A DNA stretch of 64,000 nucleotides from Stieleria tagensis (lineage in GTDB: Bacteria > Planctomycetota > Planctomycetia > Pirellulales > Pirellulaceae), in the NCBI RefSeq assembly GCF_024129865.1, contig NZ_JAMYFE010000042.1, forward strand, positions 93,012-157,011, read 5' to 3'. A program made the translations under genes and the position numbers. This document shows, one piece after another, positions 59,398 through 64,000 of this stretch (within the stretch, counting starts at the first letter, position 1; the number at the start of each line of letters is the position of its first letter). The notes under the pieces were generated by a model. The model worked only from the letters and a program-made list of their open reading frames with translations, did not search any database and was not told where the DNA came from.

Positions 59398-59781
59398 TTA
59401 AACCGTAATATTTCGATCGTTGTCTTTCTTTGGTTTAATCAAGCAATGAAACCCGATACAAGGTTCCTCGGGTTCACGCTCCGATTCCGCGGCGGCCAGA
59501 ATCTCCTGCACTTGCTTCATCCGTTCCGGGTCCAACGCCGCACTGATGACGCGTTGCTGGCCGTCGGCGCCCAATGCCACCGTGGTCAACACCGCCACGG
59601 TGTCATCGTGCTGTAAGGCTTCAATCACATGTAACCCGACTTGTTCCGCAGGATTCCGGATTGTTGTCACGAATTGGGCAATTTCCGCTTTTTGCTGGTC
59701 CGATGGCGTGACTTCGCCGGGTTGTGTGCCGGCCGGGACGGCTGTGGGGGCATTTTTGGGTTTGTCTTCAGATTGACTCAT
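59398..59781 (-). CDS. Small hypothetical protein
   Basis: A 127-residue protein with a Pro/Thr-rich N-terminus, a central helix-strand-helix (KAEIAQFVTTIRNPAEQVGL, DDTVAVLTTVALGADGQQRV) and a basic tail with two Cys (PCIGFHCLIKPKK). No signal peptide, no recognised domain. Divergent from the SPFH gene, and separated by 148 bp from the start of the cytochrome operon. Confidence 0.6.
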   Translation of the reverse strand: MSQSEDKPKNAPTAVPAGTQPGEVTPSDQQKAEIAQFVTTIRNPAEQVGLHVIEALQHDDTVAVLTTVALGADGQQRVISAALDPERMKQVQEILAAAESEREPEEPCIGFHCLIKPKKDNDRNITV

Positions 59782-59967
59782 TCAGCAATTCCAGGTGGTC
59801 GGTGGTTTAAACGGGGATGCCGAGTATGGGCTGGTTGCCGCCTGCCGTGCAAACCCAAAGCCATCTTCTGCTTTTTTGCGCCTCTTGCGACACAAATTCA
59901 GGACTGTTTTCAATGGGGGCAAGTTCGATCTGTTTTGAAACCACCCCATCCCACACCGAGAACGGCC

Positions 59968-60933
59968 ATGTCTACGAATCTGCACTCTGAAACACCACAT
60001 CACGCTGAAAAACACCTGCAGCCGATCTCTGGCTGGGGGCCACTGATGATGTGCGTGCTGGGCTTGCTGGGAGGCCCCGCTCTGTTTGTCGCTGCCACAC
60101 CGCTTGGGTTCGATAACGGCTGGTTGGTGCCGGTTGCCATCATCGTCTTTCTGTGTGCGCTGGTGGGAATGTTCGGCATGATCGCCGTGGCACCCAACAG
60201 TTCCCGTGTGATGTTGCTGTTCGGCGATTACCGTGGCACCGTCAAACAATCGGGATTCTTTTGGGTCAATCCGTTTTACTCAAAGAGGAAAGTCAGCTTG
60301 CGAGTGCGTAACTTTGAAACCGGATCCGCTACCACGCCGGAAACAAAGAACCAGCAGGGAGTGATCACCCAGCACAAGTCTCGTTCGGCTGGCAAGCCCT
60401 CGAAAGTCAATGATCGCGACGGCAACCCGATCGAAATTTCAGCCGTGGTGGTTTGGAAGGTTGTCGATACCGCCGAGGCGTTGTTCGAGGTTGATGACTA
60501 CGAAAATTTTGTCGAGGTGCAGAGTGAAGCGGCATTACGTGGTTTGGCGACTCGTTATCCCTACGATAGCCGCGACGATGAAGAATCATTGCGTGGCAGC
60601 ACCGATGAAATCTGTAACCGTCTTTGCGACGACATCCAAGATCGTTTGGAAAAGGCCGGAATCAAGATCCTGGAGGCCCGCATCAGCCACCTTGCCTATG
60701 CACCGGAAATCGCAGCGGCAATGCTGCAACGGCAACAAGCCGGCGCCGTCGTCGCCGCTCGTACCCGGATCGTCGATGGCGCCGTCGGCATGGTGGACAT
60801 GGCACTGGCTCATCTCAAACGCGACAACATCGTTGAACTCAACGACCAACAACGGGCGACATTGGTGTCGAACTTGCTGGTCGTGCTGTGCAGCGACCGT
60901 CACACCCAACCCGTCGTGCAAGCCGGCGCCTAA
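59968..60933 (+). CDS. SPFH-domain (band 7/stomatin-like) membrane protein
   Basis: A 321-residue protein with two adjacent N-terminal membrane helices (about residues 24-66; LMMCVLGLLGGPALFVAATP and PVAIIVFLCALVGMFGMIAV), then an SPFH domain: VMLLFGDYRGTVKQSGFFWVNP, LRVRNFETGS, VNDRDGNPIEISAVVVWKVVD, VEVQSEAALRGLATRYPYDS and a C-terminal coiled helix. SPFH proteins form membrane scaffolds and often control proteases. A longer open frame exists upstream, but ATG 59968 matches the family. No protease partner is adjacent. Confidence 0.9.
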   Translation: MSTNLHSETPHHAEKHLQPISGWGPLMMCVLGLLGGPALFVAATPLGFDNGWLVPVAIIVFLCALVGMFGMIAVAPNSSRVMLLFGDYRGTVKQSGFFWVNPFYSKRKVSLRVRNFETGSATTPETKNQQGVITQHKSRSAGKPSKVNDRDGNPIEISAVVVWKVVDTAEALFEVDDYENFVEVQSEAALRGLATRYPYDSRDDEESLRGSTDEICNRLCDDIQDRLEKAGIKILEARISHLAYAPEIAAAMLQRQQAGAVVAARTRIVDGAVGMVDMALAHLKRDNIVELNDQQRATLVSNLLVVLCSDRHTQPVVQAGA

Positions 60934-61118
60934 CCGGTCGCAATTTCATCGCAAGCGCGATGCGTGAGTTTTCCGGCCAGCGCTTTCGCGATTCACTCGC
61001 CCGCCTCGCGGGAGAGTGACGAGATCGAAGTCGCGATTTGCCGATCCATTTGAGTTGAAACGGCAGTTTAACGCTGGCTTCAAAACGCGCGAGCGAGGGA
61101 TCTGCTCGCGTTGACCCA
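60934..61118. repeat. Repeat fragments between convergent genes
   Basis: Contains TTCGCGATTCACTCGCCCGCC at 60985-61005, an exact 21-bp copy of 63735-63755. It also holds GCTGGCTTCAAAA (61073-61085), the inverse of TTTTGAAGCCAGC at 63719-63731, followed by GCGAGCGAGGGATC, which resembles the arm of the 15-kb repeat. No gene is visible; it may end both flanking transcripts. Confidence 0.6.
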
Positions 61119-62171
61119 CTACATGCGACCGAGAATCCGATCCAACGAATCGGATGTTTGGTACACCAACGCTTCGGGATAGTGCGGGTAGGGATGGAAA
61201 TACTCGAATGTCACAAAGCCTTGGTAGTTGATCAATTCCAGTTGGTTCATCACCTCCGGCCAGTTCGTCGTACCGTCCAACAGCGGGCGAAACGTTTCCA
61301 GTGAGTAATCGGTGCCCTTCTTGGTGTATTCCTTGAAGTGCACATTCTTAGTCCGCTCGCCCAAGATCGGCACCCAGTGCTCGGCGAACTGGAACATCGA
61401 AATGTTTCCGGTGTCAAAATGCACTTGCACGTTTTCGCTGCCGAAGCTGTCGACAAAATCATTCATCTCCATCGGGGTCATCAAGAACCCGTTGAAGAAA
61501 ATGTTCTCCATGTTCAGCGAGACGCCCTTCTTTTCGGCACCTTTGACCAATTGCCCGACGGCTTCGCGAGCCAGTTTCTCACAGGTGTCATTGGGAACCG
61601 GCTGGTGATCGTCTCGCCAGGGAATGTAGACCGCTCCGGGGACAACCAGCAGGTTCTCAACCCGCATCGTCGCCGCCGCGTCAGCCATCAGTCCCGCCAG
61701 TTCGATTCCTCGGTTTCGTTTGGCCGCATCCAAGCTTGACAGCGGATACGGCCAAAACAGGAACGAGCACAGGCCGCTGATTTCAATCCCGATCTCATCG
61801 GCCAGCTGCCGAATGGCGACTAACTCTTTTTGAGACGCCGCTGGCGACAGATCGTTTTCCAAATCGTAATTCAATTCGATCCCATCAAAGCCGGCGTCTT
61901 TCGCCAATTGCATACATTCCCGCAGCGACATCCGCTCGGGATAGGGAAATGCCCACAGGTTGATTGACTTTTTGGCTGAATAGCGTTTCGGCGATGCCTT
62001 GCGGTCATCCTTCTTTTGCTGTGGCGGCGGTGATTGCGCCGCCGCCTGACCAGCGTTGGATGCCGCGGCAGCCGCTCCGCTGATGGCCAATCCAGTCAGC
62101 AGGGCATCGCGACGGCTGACGGCGCGATTTTGTGCCAGCGGAACGCAGTTCTGAACGTCTGTATCTGTCAT
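61119..62171 (-). CDS. Tat-exported sugar phosphate isomerase/epimerase-like TIM barrel
   Basis: A 350-residue protein with a Tat signal (VSRRDALLTGLAISGAAAAAS) followed by a xylose-isomerase-like TIM barrel: CMQLAKDAGFDGIELNYDLE, VENLLVVPGAVY, KKGVSLNMENIFFNGF, VQVHFDTGN and FVTFEYFHPYP. The acidic residues and His in these segments are the usual metal ligands. The family acts on sugars; many planctomycete members are exported, with unknown substrates. ATG 62171 is used. Confidence 0.9.
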   Translation of the reverse strand: MTDTDVQNCVPLAQNRAVSRRDALLTGLAISGAAAAASNAGQAAAQSPPPQQKKDDRKASPKRYSAKKSINLWAFPYPERMSLRECMQLAKDAGFDGIELNYDLENDLSPAASQKELVAIRQLADEIGIEISGLCSFLFWPYPLSSLDAAKRNRGIELAGLMADAAATMRVENLLVVPGAVYIPWRDDHQPVPNDTCEKLAREAVGQLVKGAEKKGVSLNMENIFFNGFLMTPMEMNDFVDSFGSENVQVHFDTGNISMFQFAEHWVPILGERTKNVHFKEYTKKGTDYSLETFRPLLDGTTNWPEVMNQLELINYQGFVTFEYFHPYPHYPEALVYQTSDSLDRILGRM

Positions 62172-62338
62172 CGAGGTTGAATTCCGAATCGGGTGGGCAG
62201 CTGTAGGGCTGGCGGGTAGGCGTTTCAGATTGGGCGACGAAATACAATCTTCTTGACCACAGAGACTGGTTGATTGCGTTATCGTGATGACTTCCCAGTT
62301 TCGAATTCCTACCCACCATCTGTCACAAGGATTCTACC

Positions 62339-63439
62339 ATGTCTGCCGTGTCGAGATTCTTTCATGCGTTGTCGGTCAGTTGCGTTGCGGGCCTGCTGGC
62401 AGCGTCGACATTGATCGCCGGCCCATCCGGATTGACCCCGGGGCCGGTCGAGCTTCAGTCGGTCGGCCCGATGGCCTTTGCCAGTTCCGGAGTCCTGCTG
62501 GTTGCGGACCCGAAAGCGGCGACCATCTACGCATTGGCCACCGAGGACTCTGGCAGCGCGCAAGACGCCGCGCCACAAATTGATAACCTGCCCGCTGCCA
62601 TTCAATCCTCGTTGAACTTGGACGGCAAAGTGGAACTTGGGGAGTTGGCCGTCAATCCGGATTCTGGTAATTCCTATCTGACGATCAAGGTCGGTGATCA
62701 AGTTCAATTGGTCAGAATCAGCGGCGCCGGTGAAATCAGCCAAGTCAACTTGGACAAAGTGATGCACGCCAAAAAGGTGCTTCCCAATCCGCCGGAAGAC
62801 AAAGAAGTCAGTCGTCGGGGTCGGACCCGAAATGCACGCAATGAATCGATCACCGATTTGGCGTTTTTCGATGGCAAGGTTTTGGTTTCAGGATTGGCCG
62901 CCGGTGATGCACCCTCTCGCGTGATCGAAATGCCGTTCCCGTTTGCCGAAAACAGTGTGATGACCAGCGTGGAAATTTTTCACGCCGCACACGGTCGCGT
63001 CGAAGATGCAACGATCCAAACGTTCTTGCCAATGAACGTCGATGGTCAACCGAGTCTGCTGGCCGGTTTCACTTGCACACCCCTGGTGCGTTTCCCTGTC
63101 AACGCACTCGACGGATCAGAAAAAGTACGTGGCACGACTGTCGCCGAACTGGGCAATCGCAACACCCCATTGGACATGCTGGTGTATGAGAAAGATGGCA
63201 AGACATCGATTTTGATGAGCAACAACAATCGTGGTGTGATGAAGATCAGTACGGACGACATCGGCGAGCGAGAAAGTTTGACGGAGAAAGTCGACAACGG
63301 TGGTACCGCCGGTCAGGCGTTTGAAACCGTGGTTGCACTCGAAGGTGTTCAGCAGATGGACAAACTGAACGATAGCCACGCGGTCGCCATCATCGATCAA
63401 AATGGCACGTTCTCACTACGCACCATCGAACTGCCCTAG
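62339..63439 (+). CDS. Secreted propeller-like protein of unknown function
   Basis: A 366-residue protein with a signal peptide (FFHALSVSCVAGLLAASTLIAG), then beta-strand repeats that look like a propeller (GPMAFASSGVLLVADPKAAT, GELAVNPDSGNSYLTIKVGD, SITDLAFFDGKVLVSGLAAG). No catalytic motif visible. AAGGA lies 9 bp upstream of ATG 62339. It is divergent from the isomerase gene. Confidence 0.7.
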   Translation: MSAVSRFFHALSVSCVAGLLAASTLIAGPSGLTPGPVELQSVGPMAFASSGVLLVADPKAATIYALATEDSGSAQDAAPQIDNLPAAIQSSLNLDGKVELGELAVNPDSGNSYLTIKVGDQVQLVRISGAGEISQVNLDKVMHAKKVLPNPPEDKEVSRRGRTRNARNESITDLAFFDGKVLVSGLAAGDAPSRVIEMPFPFAENSVMTSVEIFHAAHGRVEDATIQTFLPMNVDGQPSLLAGFTCTPLVRFPVNALDGSEKVRGTTVAELGNRNTPLDMLVYEKDGKTSILMSNNNRGVMKISTDDIGERESLTEKVDNGGTAGQAFETVVALEGVQQMDKLNDSHAVAIIDQNGTFSLRTIELP

Positions 63440-64000
63440 TCCGGATGATTTGTCCATTGGCATCGATGGACGCACATGCATCGTTGGGAAAGTGTTGCGT
63501 GAACCTGTCAGAATACATTCTGGGTCGATCAACCGGTACGCGCAAGCGTCCGGTTCCTCGGGCTTTGCAATGCGAGCAGCAGGGAACCGTGAGCTAATGC
63601 TCAGCCGCTGATCAATCAACCGCGTCTAGCATCCATCCAGCGATCGTTTTTTCTCGCGAAAGCCGCCGCGGTGCGCTTTCGCGTGAGCGCATTGGTTTTT
63701 GGCAACCCGACGCGTCAGTTTTGAAGCCAGCTCATTCGCGATTCACTCGCCCGCCCCGAAGGTCGTCCAGCTTCGCGTGCCACCCATTGGGAGAGTCGCA
63801 TGCACTCAATCTCATCTTTACGCCAACGGCGTTCAATGGCTTAGCCCGGGGTCACTGCCGAACCTGCTGGAGGCAGGTTCGGCAGGAACCCCGGGTGAAC
63901 ATGCCGCCGAATCCCGCCGGGCAGCGCGTGTTCCCGGTGCTCGCAACCTAGGAACGCATTCATTTTTGTATCTCTTGACCTGACGACCGCCGTTTTGGTA
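63440..64000. repeat. Repeat-rich non-coding end of the window
   Basis: No credible gene in these 561 bp. Elements seen: CGCGAAAGC/GCTTTCGCG inverted repeat at 63655-63683; CAACCCGACGCGTCAG at 63703-63718, part of the 15-kb repeat family; the 21-bp copy at 63735-63755; ACGCCAACGGCGTTCAATGG (from 63821), a sequence type I recall as common in Rhodopirellula; and a long hairpin at 63845-63895, with arms CCCGGGGT/ACCCCGGG and TGCCGAACCTGC/GCAGGTTCGGCA around loop TGGAG. Confidence 0.65.

Noticed and set aside
63402..63611. Frame of 69 codons at the window end
   Set aside because: It overlaps the end of the propeller-like gene and lies in repeat-bearing DNA; no ribosome site or similarity.
1..64000. 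tRNA and rRNA genes, transposases, phage genes
   Set aside because: I looked for TPsiC-loop patterns, conserved rRNA stretches and transposase motifs and found no convincing case; a covariance-model scan could still find one.

Overview
The window looks like a chromosomal segment of a planctomycete of the Pirellulaceae type (Rhodopirellula-like). The identification rests on gene families that are rare elsewhere: DUF1549/DUF1553 cytochrome-domain proteins with a DUF1501 partner, a DUF1587-DUF1592 type cytochrome protein with a DUF1552 partner, a formylglycine sulfatase, a dockerin-bearing haem peroxidase whose N-terminus resembles the planctomycete LEPR-XLL export region, a methanofuran-type C1 gene (mfnB), and many secreted proteins without known function. 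Base composition is moderately GC-rich throughout, and I saw no prophage, transposase, CRISPR array, tRNA or rRNA.

Layout. 1-5.1 kb: a five-gene + strand lipid operon (FAD oxidoreductase, DUF1365, two cyclopropane-fatty-acid-synthase-like methyltransferases, DUF1295), probably making a modified fatty acid. 5.3-7.9 kb: a two-domain fasciclin protein and a lone alpha/beta hydrolase of the type-VI-lipase kind. 8.1-12.0 kb: an MlaE/MlaF/MlaD-like (MCE) lipid transport operon whose ATPase subunit has lost its nucleotide-binding motifs, ending in a Cys-rich TPR lipoprotein. 12-18.4 kb: MDR oxidoreductase, DUF374 acyltransferase, TraB/GumN protein, a small conserved gene, mfnB, RNase D, CPBP protease. 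18.4-25.2 kb: an ATP-grasp ligase coupled to a zincin, an MnmE-like GTPase, a MazG-type pyrophosphohydrolase, a GT9 glycosyltransferase, pterin-carbinolamine dehydratase and an esterase. 25.2-35.4 kb: a large secreted protein, avtA, an STN-like protein with an M50-like membrane protein, a FetAB-type ABC transporter, a C25-like peptidase and pdxA. 35.4-45.9 kb: a DUF6798-like membrane protein, a beta-lactamase-family hydrolase, a sulfatase plus haem peroxidase pair, two tandem two-domain universal stress proteins and a cold-shock-domain protein. 46-59.3 kb: DUF1080 and FG-GAP proteins, the DUF1549/1553-DUF1501 pair, and a tightly overlapped four-gene operon (DUF1587-1592, DUF1552, HEAT-repeat, alpha/beta hydrolase). 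59.4-64 kb: a small protein, an SPFH protein, a Tat-exported TIM-barrel isomerase, a secreted propeller-like protein and a repeat-rich end.

Genes are packed tightly. Start/stop overlaps of 1-4 bp (ATGA, GTGA, TGATG) mark several operons, and many convergent pairs overlap tail to tail. The longer gaps carry dispersed inverted repeats of a few families (15.0, 27.4, 38.3, 52.6, 61.0 and 63.7 kb). I saw no classical transcription factor in the window, so regulation is largely invisible here. The features most worth attention are the MCE operon with a pseudo-ATPase, the ATP-grasp/zincin pair, the double-methyltransferase lipid operon, the MnmE-like GTPase without its C-terminal catalytic motif, and the overlap between mfnB and a small conserved gene.
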